A stretch of 64,000 bases of DNA from contig OZ248348.1 in the NCBI GenBank assembly GCA_965234545.1, forward strand, positions 248,001-312,000, in the 5' to 3' direction. This document shows, piece by piece, positions 16,572-25,925 of this stretch. Both the position numbers and the translations under genes were made by a program. The number at the start of each line of letters is the position of its first letter. The stretch's first letter is position 1. The stretch comes from Methylotenera sp965234545. GTDB taxonomy: Bacteria; Pseudomonadota; Gammaproteobacteria; Burkholderiales; Methylophilaceae. The notes under the pieces were generated by a model. The model saw nothing but the letters and a program-made list of their open reading frames with translations, was not told the DNA's origin and made no database searches.

Positions 16572-17762
16572 TTAAAGCATGCTCACCACATGCTTTAACA
16601 GCAACTCGGCAATCGCACTTTTTGGCGCGCGTTCTAATGGATGCGCGCCATTTTTGTCTAAAAGCGTCACCGTGTTGTTGTCGTCACCCATCGCATCGCT
16701 GACTAAATTCGCCACCATGAGTGGCAATTTTTTTGCTTGGCGTTTCGCTTCGGCGTGATCCAATAGCTTTTCTGTTTCGGCGGCAAAGCCCACGCAGAAT
16801 GGCGCTTTAGGCAAGCTAGCGACTTCAGCCAATATGTCTTTATTGGGGCTGAGAGCTAAGGTTAAGCTGGCATTGCTTTTCTTGATTTTTTCCGCATGCG
16901 GCGCACTGGGGCGGTAGTCGGCCACGGCTGCCACGCTGATAAAAATATCTTGATTGCCTACTTGACCCATCACCGCCTTATACATGGCATCGCTGCTAGT
17001 GGCCTTAATGGTGTTAACCGAATCGGGTGCATTCAATGCGCTGGCCCCGCTCACCAAGGTCACAATCGCGCCCATGTCAGCGGCTACTTGGGCGATCGCG
17101 TAGCCCATTTTGCCGCTGCTTAAATTGGTGATGGCGCGCACCGGGTCTATCATTTCTAGGGTGGTACCCGCCGTGATTAACACGCGTTTGCCAGCCAATA
17201 ACTTAGGGGTAAAGTGTGCGTTTACTAACCTGAGCAAGGCCTCGGCTTCTAGCATGCGGCCCAAGCCAGTTTCACCGCAGGCTTGCACGCCACTGTCGGG
17301 TCCGAGCAGGCTGATGCCGTCGGCTTGCAGTTGTGCCACGTTGCGTTGGGTGGCTGGGTTTTCCCACATTTGTTTATTCATGGCCGGTGCAACCAGCAAC
17401 GGGCAATCCCTAGCTAAACACAAGGTAGACAGCAAATCGTCGGCTCGGCCTTGCACCAATTTAGCTAAAAAATCGGCGCTAGCGGGCGCGACTAATATGG
17501 CGTCAGCCTGACGCGATAGCTCAATATGCGGCATGCCATTGCTGATGCTGCTGTCCCACATGTCTATGTATACCGGCTTGCCAGATAGCGCTTGCATGGT
17601 CACCGGGGTGATGAATTGGCAGGCGGCTTGCGTCATCACCACTTGCACATCGATGTTGGCTTTAACCAATAAGCGCACCAATTCGGCGGCTTTATAAGCG
17701 GCGATGCCGCCGGTGATGCCCAGCACTAAAGACTTGTTTTTTATCGGATTATTTTTTTGCAT
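16572..17762 (-). CDS. coaBC: Bifunctional phosphopantothenoylcysteine decarboxylase / phosphopantothenate-cysteine ligase
   Basis: 396 residues with the CoaC flavoprotein half first ('GITGGIAAYKAAELV', 'APAMNKQMWENPATQRN', and the catalytic-Cys region 'ACGETGLGRM' at about residue 165) and the CoaB half after about residue 190 ('GTTLEMIDPVRAITNLSSGK'). It catalyses two successive steps from 4'-phosphopantothenate to 4'-phosphopantetheine in coenzyme A synthesis. It diverges from radC across about 100 bases, as in E. coli. Confidence 0.97.
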   Translation of the reverse strand: MQKNNPIKNKSLVLGITGGIAAYKAAELVRLLVKANIDVQVVMTQAACQFITPVTMQALSGKPVYIDMWDSSISNGMPHIELSRQADAILVAPASADFLAKLVQGRADDLLSTLCLARDCPLLVAPAMNKQMWENPATQRNVAQLQADGISLLGPDSGVQACGETGLGRMLEAEALLRLVNAHFTPKLLAGKRVLITAGTTLEMIDPVRAITNLSSGKMGYAIAQVAADMGAIVTLVSGASALNAPDSVNTIKATSSDAMYKAVMGQVGNQDIFISVAAVADYRPSAPHAEKIKKSNASLTLALSPNKDILAEVASLPKAPFCVGFAAETEKLLDHAEAKRQAKKLPLMVANLVSDAMGDDNNTVTLLDKNGAHPLERAPKSAIAELLLKHVVSML

Positions 17763-17868
17763 AGGGGTGGAAAAATAAGTTTACTATCTCGCTAATGCGT
17801 TCATTTTAATACGAAAATCGTCGCTAAAGCATGAATCCCTAAGCCGACACAGCAAAAAGGACAAAATC

Positions 17869-18543
17869 ATGGCAATTACCGATTGGCCTCTGGCAGAACG
17901 TCCGCGTGAAAAATTATTGGCGCAAGGGGTCGGCGCGCTGTCGGATGCCGAGTTGTTGGCGGTGTTTTTAAGGGTAGGCGTACGCGGTAAAAGTGCGGTG
18001 GATTTGGGTCGCGATTTATTGCAACACTTTGGCAGTTTGACCGGGATTTTTTCCGCAAGTCAGGCTGAGTTGTCGCAAGTGCGTGGCATGGGCCTGAGCA
18101 AATACGTGCAGCTGCAAGCCATCTTTGAAATGAGTCGGCGCGCGCTAAAAGAAACCATGCAAGGGCAAGATGCCTTGAGTTCACCGCAACACGTGCGCGA
18201 TTTTCTCTGTTTAAAATTAGCCAGCTTGCCATACGAAGTGTTCATGGTGCTGTTTTTAGATGCGCAAAATAAGCTGATCAGTGCCGATGAATTGTTTCGT
18301 GGCAGCTTAACGCAAACCAGTGTGTACCCACGCGAAGTGGTCAAGCACGCGCTACAGCACAATGCCGCCAGCGTGATCTTGGCGCACAATCACCCGTCCG
18401 GTTTGGCCCAACAAAGTCAGGCCGATGAGCTCATCACCCAGCAATTAAAACAGGCCTTATCCCTAATAGACGTGCGGGTGCTAGACCATTTTATCGTGGC
18501 TGGAAACGCAACTTTTTCGTTCGCTGAGCGTGGTTTGTTGTAA
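17869..18543 (+). CDS. radC: RadC family protein (UPF0758)
   Basis: 224 residues: an N-terminal helix-hairpin-helix region ('LSQVRGMGLSKYVQLQAI') and a C-terminal JAB1/MPN metalloprotease-like domain with the metal motif 'LAHNHPSG' followed by an Asp. Despite its name, the true function of RadC is unsettled. The gene is divergent from coaBC, matching the conserved radC-coaBC-dut neighbourhood. The next gene starts nine bases later. Confidence 0.95.
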   Translation: MAITDWPLAERPREKLLAQGVGALSDAELLAVFLRVGVRGKSAVDLGRDLLQHFGSLTGIFSASQAELSQVRGMGLSKYVQLQAIFEMSRRALKETMQGQDALSSPQHVRDFLCLKLASLPYEVFMVLFLDAQNKLISADELFRGSLTQTSVYPREVVKHALQHNAASVILAHNHPSGLAQQSQADELITQQLKQALSLIDVRVLDHFIVAGNATFSFAERGLL

Positions 18544-18552
18544 ACTAAAAGC

Positions 18553-19803
18553 ATGGGAAATACAGTGGTTTTAAATAACACCTTGTGGCTAAATTTGGCC
18601 GTTGCTTTGGGCATAGGTTTGTTGGTGGGGGCCGAGCGAGAGCGGAGCAAAGGCATGGATCCAGACCGCTCATTAGCGGGCATACGCACATTTACTATCG
18701 TGGCTTTGCTGGGTGCCGTGAGCACGGTGGTGAGCTTTTGGTTGCTGATTGTTTCAGTGGTATGCGTAACGGTATTTGCTGCCCTGGCTTATGTTGTTAG
18801 GGTTAATGAACACCCCGGTTTGACCACGGAAATCACCCTGGTGTTTACCGCTATATTGGGTGGCTTGGCCATGACCACGCCATCCTTGGCCGCCAGTTTG
18901 GCCGTCACTGCCGCTATTCTTTTGACTGCCAAAGAGCCCATCCATGGCTTTATTCGCGCTGCGGTTAGTAAGGAGGAAGTGAATGACTTCTTAATTTTAG
19001 CCGCCGCCACCCTCATCGTATTGCCCCTGGTCCCCAATGAATTAATCGGGCCATTTGATGCGATTAATCCGCATAACCTTTGGTTGATTGTTATCCTGGT
19101 CATGCTCATCAGTGCGCTCGGCCATTTAGCCTTGCGGGCGTTGGGCAGTCGCGTCGGCTTGCCTTTGGTTGGCTTGGTGTCGGGCTTCATTTCCAGCATT
19201 GCCACGGTGGGCGCCATGGGCCAACGTGCCAAACAAACGCCGGCGATCATGGAGGCCGCCGTAGCCGGTGCGCTGCTGTCGAGTTTAGCCACCGTTTTGC
19301 AATTAAGTTTGCTGTTAGCCGCGGTTCACCCACCCACCTTGCAAGCCATGTTGGCGCCACTCATTTTTGCTGGCGTGACCGTGGCCATTTATGCCTTGGT
19401 CATCACCGTCAGTTGTTTTCACAAAGCCTGCCCAGAGTTGGGTCAGCCCAGTCAGACCTTTAGTGTAAAAACGGCATTTGGCTTAGCGGCCATTATCGGC
19501 GTGGCCTTAATCGCCTCTGCGGCGCTAAATGCCTGGTTTGGCCAAACCGGGGTGGTGTTTGCCTCCATGGCAGCCGGCGTGGCGGATGTGCATGCGGCCG
19601 CCATATCGGTCGCTTCCTTAGCTGCCGGCGGTAACCTCAGTGCCGCCAATGCGGTGGTGCCTATTTTGTTGGCGTTCAGCATCAATACTTTTTCCAAGGG
19701 CGTGGCTGCACTGGTCAGCGGGGGCAAGGACTTTGCTATGCAAGTCATACCCGGTTTGCTGGTGCAAGTGTTGGCCGCCTGGATGGGTTGGATGTTGTTT
19801 TAA
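18553..19803 (+). CDS. MgtC/SapB-type membrane protein with DUF4010 domain
   Basis: A 416-residue polytopic protein. The N-terminal part has 'LGIGLLVGAERERSKG' and 'AGIRTFTIVALLGAV', the MgtC/SapB signature (about residues 18-150). The rest (about 180-410) matches the hydrophobic DUF4010 pattern, with about 12 helices overall. MgtC-like domains are linked to growth in low Mg2+ and to acid stress, but the substrate or partner is unknown for this fused type. It is nine bases after radC and 25 bases before cstA, so a loose operon is possible. Confidence 0.85.
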   Translation: MGNTVVLNNTLWLNLAVALGIGLLVGAERERSKGMDPDRSLAGIRTFTIVALLGAVSTVVSFWLLIVSVVCVTVFAALAYVVRVNEHPGLTTEITLVFTAILGGLAMTTPSLAASLAVTAAILLTAKEPIHGFIRAAVSKEEVNDFLILAAATLIVLPLVPNELIGPFDAINPHNLWLIVILVMLISALGHLALRALGSRVGLPLVGLVSGFISSIATVGAMGQRAKQTPAIMEAAVAGALLSSLATVLQLSLLLAAVHPPTLQAMLAPLIFAGVTVAIYALVITVSCFHKACPELGQPSQTFSVKTAFGLAAIIGVALIASAALNAWFGQTGVVFASMAAGVADVHAAAISVASLAAGGNLSAANAVVPILLAFSINTFSKGVAALVSGGKDFAMQVIPGLLVQVLAAWMGWMLF

Positions 19804-19828
19804 CTTAAATTGAGTGGCTTAAATAATC

Positions 19829-21898
19829 ATGCATAAACAGATTAAATTCCTATTGTGGGTGGCCGTGCTAGGCCTAGGCTTGGCGGCCGTGTCGGCCATT
19901 GCTTTAAACCGTGGCGAAAGCATCAGTGCCATGTGGTTTATAGCTGCAGCAGCCTGCATTTACGCCATTGCCTACCGTTTTTATGCGGCTTGGATTGCCG
20001 CCAGCGTGCTCACGGTGGACGCCACCCGGGCTACGCCAGCAGAACGCTTGGACAACGGCCGCGATTTTATTCCGACTAATAAATGGGTGGTATTCGGCCA
20101 CCATTTTGCTGCCATTGCCGGCCCCGGCCCCTTGATCGGCCCAACCTTGGCTGCCCAGTTTGGTTATTTACCCGGCACCTTGTGGATATTGGTGGGCGCG
20201 GTATTGGGCGGGGCAGTGCAGGACATGGTGACCTTGTTTTTCTCCACCCGGCGCAATGCTCGCAGCCTAGGCCAAATGGCCAGGGACGAAATCGGCCCAA
20301 TAGGCGGAGCCGCTGCCTTAATTGGCACCTTTATGATCATGATCATCTTGATCGCGGTGTTAGGCTTGGTGGTGGTGAATGCCATGAAGCACAGTCCCTG
20401 GGCCACCTCCACCGTTGCCGCCACCATACCAATTGCCATGCTAGTGGGGTTTTACATGCGCAATTTTCGTCCGGGACGCGTATTAGAAGCCAGCTTATTG
20501 GGCGTGGCCTTATTGTTATTGGCGGTGGTGGGGGGTGGTTGGGTAGACCACCAGCCCATGCTGCGGCAGTGGTTTGATCACGAAGGCTTAAGTTTGGCCT
20601 GGGCCATTATTGCTTACGGCTTTGCCGCGGCGGTGGTGCCGGTTTGGTTGCTGTTGGCCCCACGCGATTATTTGTCCACTTTCGTGAAGTTAGGCACGGT
20701 CATGTTATTGGCGATTGCCATCGTCATTTTGCAACCGCAAGTGCACATGCCTGCCTTAACCCAGTTTACCGATGGCAGCGGCCCCATATTCGGTGGCAAG
20801 CTGTTCCCCTTCGTTTTCATTACCATCGCCTGCGGTGCCATTTCCGGCTTTCATTCGCTGATCGCATCCGGCACCACGCCTAAGTTGCTGGCCAACGAAG
20901 GCGACATACGCATGATAGGTTACGGCGCCATGTTGCTAGAAAGTTTTGTCGCCATCATGGCCATGATCGCCGCCACCGTGTTGGAGCCCGGCGTGTTCTT
21001 CGCCATCAACAGCCCAGCCGGGGTGGTGGGCAGCGAGGCGGTGGACGCCGTTGCTAAAATCAACAGTTGGGGCTTTGCCGTGACGGTAGAGCAAATGAAT
21101 CAATTGGCACGCGACATGGGCGAAAGCAGTCTGTTTGCCCGCACCGGCGGTGCGCCTAGCTTGGCGGTGGGCATGGCCAGTATATTTGGCCATGCATTTG
21201 GTAAAAGCATGCTGGCCATTTGGTACCACTTTGCCATTATGTTCGAAGCGATTTTCATCCTGACCACCTTGGATGCGGGCACGCGCGTTGGCCGTTTTAT
21301 GTTGCAAGACATGCTGGGTAACATTTGGCCAAAAATGGGCCAGACTTCGTGGATGCCTTCTGTCATGTTAACCAGCGGGCTAGTGGTGGCCGGTTGGGGT
21401 TATTTTTTATACATAGGCGTGATAGACCCGAACGGGGGCGTCAACATTTTATGGCCCTTGTTCGGCATTGCTAACCAAATGCTGGCGGCCATTGCCTTGT
21501 GTGTGGCCACCGGTATATTGGTTAAGTCCGGTAAATTTAAGGTGGCATGGATTACTGGTTTGCCTTTGGTTTGGCTGCTAACCGTGACCACCACCGCCGC
21601 CTGGCAAAAAATATTCAGCGACGACACCCGAGTCGGCTTTTTTGCCGCCGCCAACGATTTGGCGGCTAAATTAGCCGCCGGCGTGCTGCCATTAGAAAAA
21701 GCCGCGGTGGCGCCCAAGTTGATTTTTAACCAACAATTGGACGCTTATTTAACCGTGTTTTTGCTGGTGCTTTTGTGGGTGGTGGTGTTGGACATGCTCT
21801 ATGTGCTGTACCGTTACTTTAGTAAGCAGCCATTGATGCCATTGACCGAGGTGCCGTATCAACCCACCCGTTTGCTCGACAATTGGGTGCGTGACTGA
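19829..21898 (+). CDS. cstA: CstA family carbon starvation / pyruvate transporter
   Basis: 689 residues, the normal CstA length, with 16 or more hydrophobic segments. Recognisable parts are 'GRDFIPTNKWVVFGHHFAAI', 'IAGPGPLIGPTLAAQFGY' and 'TLDAGTRVGRFMLQDM'. Family members in E. coli (CstA, BtsT) take up pyruvate and, for CstA, peptides. The end overlaps the start of a small DUF466 gene (TGATG), the standard cstA-ybdD pairing, so the pair is functionally linked. Confidence 0.96.
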   Translation: MHKQIKFLLWVAVLGLGLAAVSAIALNRGESISAMWFIAAAACIYAIAYRFYAAWIAASVLTVDATRATPAERLDNGRDFIPTNKWVVFGHHFAAIAGPGPLIGPTLAAQFGYLPGTLWILVGAVLGGAVQDMVTLFFSTRRNARSLGQMARDEIGPIGGAAALIGTFMIMIILIAVLGLVVVNAMKHSPWATSTVAATIPIAMLVGFYMRNFRPGRVLEASLLGVALLLLAVVGGGWVDHQPMLRQWFDHEGLSLAWAIIAYGFAAAVVPVWLLLAPRDYLSTFVKLGTVMLLAIAIVILQPQVHMPALTQFTDGSGPIFGGKLFPFVFITIACGAISGFHSLIASGTTPKLLANEGDIRMIGYGAMLLESFVAIMAMIAATVLEPGVFFAINSPAGVVGSEAVDAVAKINSWGFAVTVEQMNQLARDMGESSLFARTGGAPSLAVGMASIFGHAFGKSMLAIWYHFAIMFEAIFILTTLDAGTRVGRFMLQDMLGNIWPKMGQTSWMPSVMLTSGLVVAGWGYFLYIGVIDPNGGVNILWPLFGIANQMLAAIALCVATGILVKSGKFKVAWITGLPLVWLLTVTTTAAWQKIFSDDTRVGFFAAANDLAAKLAAGVLPLEKAAVAPKLIFNQQLDAYLTVFLLVLLWVVVLDMLYVLYRYFSKQPLMPLTEVPYQPTRLLDNWVRD

Positions 21899-22107
21899 TG
21901 GCTGCCTTAGCCCGTCTCTGGAAAAAAATACGCCACTTGGGGCACCGCGTGCGCCAGTTAAGTGGTGACGATGCTTATGAGGTGTACGTCAAACACCATG
22001 CTGCTTTTCACCAAGCCAGCGTCGATGCGCCGCCCTTATTAAGCCGCAAAGAATTTTTTAAATATTGGCAAGACAGCCAATGGCAAGGGGTAAACCGTTG
22101 TTGTTAG
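21898..22107 (+). CDS. YbdD/YjiX family small protein (DUF466)
   Basis: A 69-residue protein with 'SGDDAYEVYVKHHAAFH' and 'LSRKEFFKYWQDSQW', the DUF466 core. Its ATG overlaps the cstA stop codon, so it is translated with cstA. Members of this family (YbdD, YjiX) are encoded directly after CstA/BtsT and are thought to be required for pyruvate transport; the molecular role is not settled. Confidence 0.92.
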   Translation: MAALARLWKKIRHLGHRVRQLSGDDAYEVYVKHHAAFHQASVDAPPLLSRKEFFKYWQDSQWQGVNRCC

Positions 22108-22138
22108 CTGCGATGATTAACTTAAACACGAAGACTGT

Positions 22139-22879
22139 ATGAAAAAATTTGGTATCACCATCATAGGCGATGAAATACTCTCCGGTAAGCGACAAGACGC
22201 GCATTTGTCTTTTGTCGTTCAAGCCTTAAAGGCGCGCGGCTTGCAGTTGGCTTGGGCGAATTATTTAGGCGACATCCCCGAGCAAATTACCGCCACACTC
22301 AAGGCCAGCATGGCGCGTGGCGACGTGGTATTTAGCTTTGGCGGCATAGGCGCCACGCCGGACGACTTTACCCGGCAATGCGCGGCCGATGCGGTGGGCG
22401 TGCCCATTGTTAGGCATCCGCTCGCCCTAGCGGAAATAGAAGCGCAATACGGTGACACGGCTTACCCTAAACGCGTGCTCATGGCGGATTTTCCGCAAGG
22501 CGCCAACATCGTGCCCAATCCGATCAACCGGGTGGCGGGTTTTTCCATCAACGAGCATTATTTTGTGCCCGGCTTTCCGCAAATGGCTCATCCCATGGTT
22601 GAGTGGGTGTTGGATACGCATTACGCGTCGCTGTTTCATCAGCAAGATTACATCGAGGCCTCGATCTTGGTAACCGAAGCGGGCGAAAGCCGTTTGATTG
22701 ATTTAATGCAAGGCATCGTCAAGCGCTACCCCGACTTAAAATTATTTAGCCTACCCAAACTCGATCAGCAGCGCAGCACCGAGCTGGGCGTGAAAGGGCC
22801 GGCACAATTGGTGCAAACCGCCATGGCGGAAATCAAGCAAGGCGTCAGTGCCCTGAATTTCCCTTGGACCGACTTATAG
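22139..22879 (+). CDS. Molybdopterin-binding / CinA N-terminal domain protein
   Basis: 246 residues with the MoCF-biosynthesis fold: 'ITIIGDEILSGKRQDAHLSF' at the start and 'FSFGGIGATPDDFTRQC' at about residue 63, the nucleotide/pterin-binding loop of CinA and MoeA-type domains. It lacks the C-terminal amidase domain of full CinA, so it cannot be a complete NMN-deamidating CinA. The substrate is unknown. It overlaps the next gene by one base at its stop. Confidence 0.88.
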   Translation: MKKFGITIIGDEILSGKRQDAHLSFVVQALKARGLQLAWANYLGDIPEQITATLKASMARGDVVFSFGGIGATPDDFTRQCAADAVGVPIVRHPLALAEIEAQYGDTAYPKRVLMADFPQGANIVPNPINRVAGFSINEHYFVPGFPQMAHPMVEWVLDTHYASLFHQQDYIEASILVTEAGESRLIDLMQGIVKRYPDLKLFSLPKLDQQRSTELGVKGPAQLVQTAMAEIKQGVSALNFPWTDL

Positions 22880-23133
22880 TGGATTGCCGGCAAGCGTGCG
22901 GCGCCTGTTGCATCGCCCCATCCATCAACAGCCCCATACCGGGCATGCCCAATGGCAAACCGGCAGGGGTGCGCTGCGTGCAATTGGGCGCAGACAATCA
23001 ATGCCTGATTTTTGGACTAGCTTCCCGCCCGGCCTTTTGTTTAGGCTTGCAGCCCAGTGCGGAAATGTGTGGCGTCGATCGCGATCATGCCATAGTTTGG
23101 TTGACCGAGTTGGAGCAATTAACCCGGCCTTAA
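22879..23133 (+). CDS. YkgJ family cysteine-cluster protein
   Basis: An 84-residue protein starting at a GTG that overlaps the previous TAG (TAGTG). The start gives MDCRQACGACCIAPSI, the family N-terminus; a TTG start 15 bases earlier is possible but less likely. It contains 'GMPNGKPAGVRCVQL' and further Cys at the C-terminal end ('FCLGL', 'EMCG'). The family (CxxxCxxC zinc or iron cluster) has no settled function. It ends seven bases before the convergent MFS gene. Confidence 0.88.
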   Translation: MDCRQACGACCIAPSINSPIPGMPNGKPAGVRCVQLGADNQCLIFGLASRPAFCLGLQPSAEMCGVDRDHAIVWLTELEQLTRP

Positions 23134-23140
23134 ATAGTGC

Positions 23141-24415
23141 TTACGGCCTGTGCTCTTGCATGCACCACACGGCAATCAGGCTGACCAGCGCCATGGACGA
23201 CACGTAGTAGCCTACCCAAGTTAAGCCGCCCTGATAGACCAGCAGTTGCGACACATACGGTGCGCTAGACGCCCCTAAAATGCCCCCCATGTTATAGCTT
23301 AAGCCGGCGCCACTGTAACGCACCGGTGCCGGAAATTGCTCGGGCAAAAATGCCCCCATGGGCGCAAACGTGGCGCCCATTAACAACAGCGTCAACGATA
23401 AAAACAAGGTGATGGCGTAAGGGTTGCCGTGGCTGAGTAAGGGGTTGAGGCTAAAGCCGACCAATACGGCAAAAAAGCAGCCGATTAACAGCACCGGTTT
23501 GCGTCCATATCGATCACTCATAGCGGCCGATAGCGGCGTAATCAGCGCCATAAACAGCACGGCAAAACAGAGCATTTGCAAGAAATCCACTCGGGCTATG
23601 CTTAAGGTTTGCGTGCCGTAACTTAAGCAAAAAACCGTGGCGGTATAAAACAGGTTGTAGCACACCGTCATGGCGAGGGCGCCGAGTATCATGGGCCGTT
23701 TGTGCCGCTGTAACAAAGTCAGCAAGGGCAATTTCAGGGTTTTCTGCTGGGCTAAGACTTGAGCAAAGGCCGTGGTTTCATTTAGTTTAAAGCGCACATA
23801 CAAGCCGACCATGACCAAGGCGGCGCTGGCAAAAAACGGCAGGCGCCAACCCCAAGCTAAAAATTCCGCCTCGCTTAAATAGGCGCTTAAACCTAAAAAA
23901 CTTAAACAAGCCAGTAAAAAGCCAATTGCCGGACCCAGTTGTGGATACATACCAAACCAAGCGCGCCTATGCGCTGGCGCACTCTCGGTTGCCAGCAAGG
24001 CGGCACCACCCCATTCGCCGCCCAAGCCTATGCCTTGGGCTACGCGCAGCAAGCACAGCAATAGCGGCGCCCATGCGCCCAATGTGGCGTAGCCGGGCAG
24101 GCAGCCTATTAACAAGGTGGCCGTGCCCATCAGCAAGAGCGAGCTGGCCAGGGTGGCTTTACGGCCTATGCGGTCACCAAAGTGGCCAAATAGGATGGCA
24201 CCCAATGGCCTAGCGAAAAAGGCGATGCCAAAACTTAAAAAAGCATTGAGGGCTTGGGCGGCCGGGTCGCTACTGGGAAAAAATACCGGGCCTATGACCA
24301 AAGCGGCGGCCATGGCGTATATGTAAAAGTCGTAAAACTCAATGGCGGTGCCGATAAAGCTGGCAAAGGCAATCTGTGAATTGGAAGCGGTTTTCTGGCT
24401 AGGGCTAGGGTTCAA
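23141..24415 (-). CDS. MFS transporter, metabolite:H+ symporter (MHS) type
   Basis: 424 residues, 12 predicted membrane helices. The N-terminal 'GTAIEFYDFYIYAMAAALV' and the loop 'GHFGDRIGRKATL' are hallmarks of the MHS group (ProP, KgtP, ShiA). 'RVAQGIGLGGEWGGAALLATE' near residue 125 supports the same group. The substrate, probably a carboxylate, osmolyte or similar small solute, cannot be read from the sequence. It diverges from dusB. Confidence 0.9.
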   Translation of the reverse strand: MNPSPSQKTASNSQIAFASFIGTAIEFYDFYIYAMAAALVIGPVFFPSSDPAAQALNAFLSFGIAFFARPLGAILFGHFGDRIGRKATLASSLLLMGTATLLIGCLPGYATLGAWAPLLLCLLRVAQGIGLGGEWGGAALLATESAPAHRRAWFGMYPQLGPAIGFLLACLSFLGLSAYLSEAEFLAWGWRLPFFASAALVMVGLYVRFKLNETTAFAQVLAQQKTLKLPLLTLLQRHKRPMILGALAMTVCYNLFYTATVFCLSYGTQTLSIARVDFLQMLCFAVLFMALITPLSAAMSDRYGRKPVLLIGCFFAVLVGFSLNPLLSHGNPYAITLFLSLTLLLMGATFAPMGAFLPEQFPAPVRYSGAGLSYNMGGILGASSAPYVSQLLVYQGGLTWVGYYVSSMALVSLIAVWCMQEHRP

Positions 24416-24550
24416 TGTTGGCCGACTTTCATTTTAAAATTTAGCTGGGCTAAAGCCATTATACAAAGTTTTACTTTATATCCCGCCCGCTGCAAATTTA
24501 AGTTTTCCGGTATCGTATTTGCGTATAAAATAGGCAACTCGGCGTTAATA

Positions 24551-25612
24551 ATGCAAAGCAAACGACTCGCAGTGAAAATCGGCCACCATCAACTCAAGAA
24601 TAACCTCGTTGTAGCACCCATGGCAGGGGTGACGGATAGGCCTTTCCGTCAGTTGTGCAAAAAAATGGGCGCGGGTTTAGCGGTGTCGGAAATGGTGACA
24701 TCCAATTCGCTCTTATACGGCAGCGAAAAAACCTTACGCCGCGCCAATCACCAAGGCGAAGTCGATCCCATCTCCGTGCAAATTGCCGGCGCCGACCCAA
24801 AAATGATGGCGGAAGCCGCCAAGCACAACGTGGACAATGGCGCGCAAATCATAGACATCAACATGGGCTGCCCGGCCAAGAAAATTTGCAACGTCATGGC
24901 CGGTTCGGCCTTGCTTAAGGACGAGCCCTTGGTGGCGCAAATTCTGCGTGCCGTGGTCAATGCCGTGGACGTACCGGTCACATTGAAAATCCGCACCGGT
25001 TGGGATAAACACAACCGCAATGCCGTGCAAATTGCCAAGATGGCGGAAGACCTAGGCGTGCAAGCCTTAGCCATGCACGGCCGCACCCGCGCTTGTTTGT
25101 ACACCGGCGATGCCGAGTACGACACCATCGCCGCGGTTAAGCAAGCCATCAACATTCCACTGATCGCTAACGGCGACATCACCACGCCAGAAAAAGCCAA
25201 ATTCGTGTTGGATTACACCGGCGCCGATGCGGTCATGATAGGCCGCGCCGCACAAGGTCGGCCTTGGATATTCCGTGAGATAGACCATTACCTAAAAACC
25301 GGTGAGCATTTACCGGCACCGGAGGTGAGCGAGATCCGTACTGTGATGTTGGCGCACTTGCACGATTTATACGATTTTTACGGCGAGCTGACTGGCATGC
25401 GCATGGCGCGCAAGCACATTTCTTGGTACACCAAGGGCCTCAAAGACTCGGCCAATTTCCGCCATAACATGAATACCTTGCAGACCATCCCCTTGCAATT
25501 GTCTGCTATCGATGAATTTTTTGATCATTTACAAAGCCGCGACCACCGCTTGCAATACGACGAAGAAAACGACGCAATTGAAACCGTGGATTTGGCGCTA
25601 AAGGTGGCCTAA
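24551..25612 (+). CDS. dusB: tRNA-dihydrouridine synthase B
   Basis: 353 residues of a flavin-dependent TIM-barrel Dus enzyme. It has 'VVAPMAGVTDRPFRQLC' near the start, 'INMGCPAKKICNVMAGSALL' (the Cys of GCP is the usual catalytic residue), 'IANGDITTPEKAKF' and 'IGRAAQGRPWIF'. DusB reduces uridine 17 in tRNA. Its stop overlaps the fis start (TAATG), the conserved dusB-fis operon of proteobacteria, in which dusB is co-transcribed with the nucleoid protein gene. Confidence 0.97.
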   Translation: MQSKRLAVKIGHHQLKNNLVVAPMAGVTDRPFRQLCKKMGAGLAVSEMVTSNSLLYGSEKTLRRANHQGEVDPISVQIAGADPKMMAEAAKHNVDNGAQIIDINMGCPAKKICNVMAGSALLKDEPLVAQILRAVVNAVDVPVTLKIRTGWDKHNRNAVQIAKMAEDLGVQALAMHGRTRACLYTGDAEYDTIAAVKQAINIPLIANGDITTPEKAKFVLDYTGADAVMIGRAAQGRPWIFREIDHYLKTGEHLPAPEVSEIRTVMLAHLHDLYDFYGELTGMRMARKHISWYTKGLKDSANFRHNMNTLQTIPLQLSAIDEFFDHLQSRDHRLQYDEENDAIETVDLALKVA

Positions 25613-25878
25613 TGGACGACTGCGAAAACGAAAAAACTTGCGGCATGAACGACTGCCAAATTGCCAATAGCGTTAAATCCGCCTTGGATCAGTATTTTAA
25701 AGACTTGGATGGTCAGCCGCCTCATGCCTTGTACGACATGGTGTTAGCCTGCATAGAAAAACCGCTATTGGAATACACCTTGCATTACGCCGGTGGCAAC
25801 CAAAGCAAAACGGCCGACATCCTCGGTTTAAATCGCAACACCTTGCGCAAAAAAATGCAGCAATACCGCATCGAGTAA
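25612..25878 (+). CDS. fis: DNA-binding protein Fis
   Basis: An 88-residue Fis: the C-terminal helix-turn-helix is clear ('NQSKTADILGLNRNTLRKKM', about residues 63-82), and the dimerisation helix B region precedes it ('DMVLACIEKPLLEYTLHYAGG'). The N-terminal extension contains two extra cysteines. Fis bends DNA and activates rRNA and growth-related promoters. It is translationally coupled to dusB. Confidence 0.95.
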   Translation: MDDCENEKTCGMNDCQIANSVKSALDQYFKDLDGQPPHALYDMVLACIEKPLLEYTLHYAGGNQSKTADILGLNRNTLRKKMQQYRIE

Positions 25879-25925
25879 TGCGCTCGATTTCATTTATTTC
25901 TTATTAACATCATCAGAGTTTTCAC

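Noticed and set aside
20083..20577. 164-codon frame in another phase inside cstA
   Set aside because: It lies wholly inside cstA, has an Arg/Gly/His-rich composition and matches nothing; it reflects high GC in the third codon positions.
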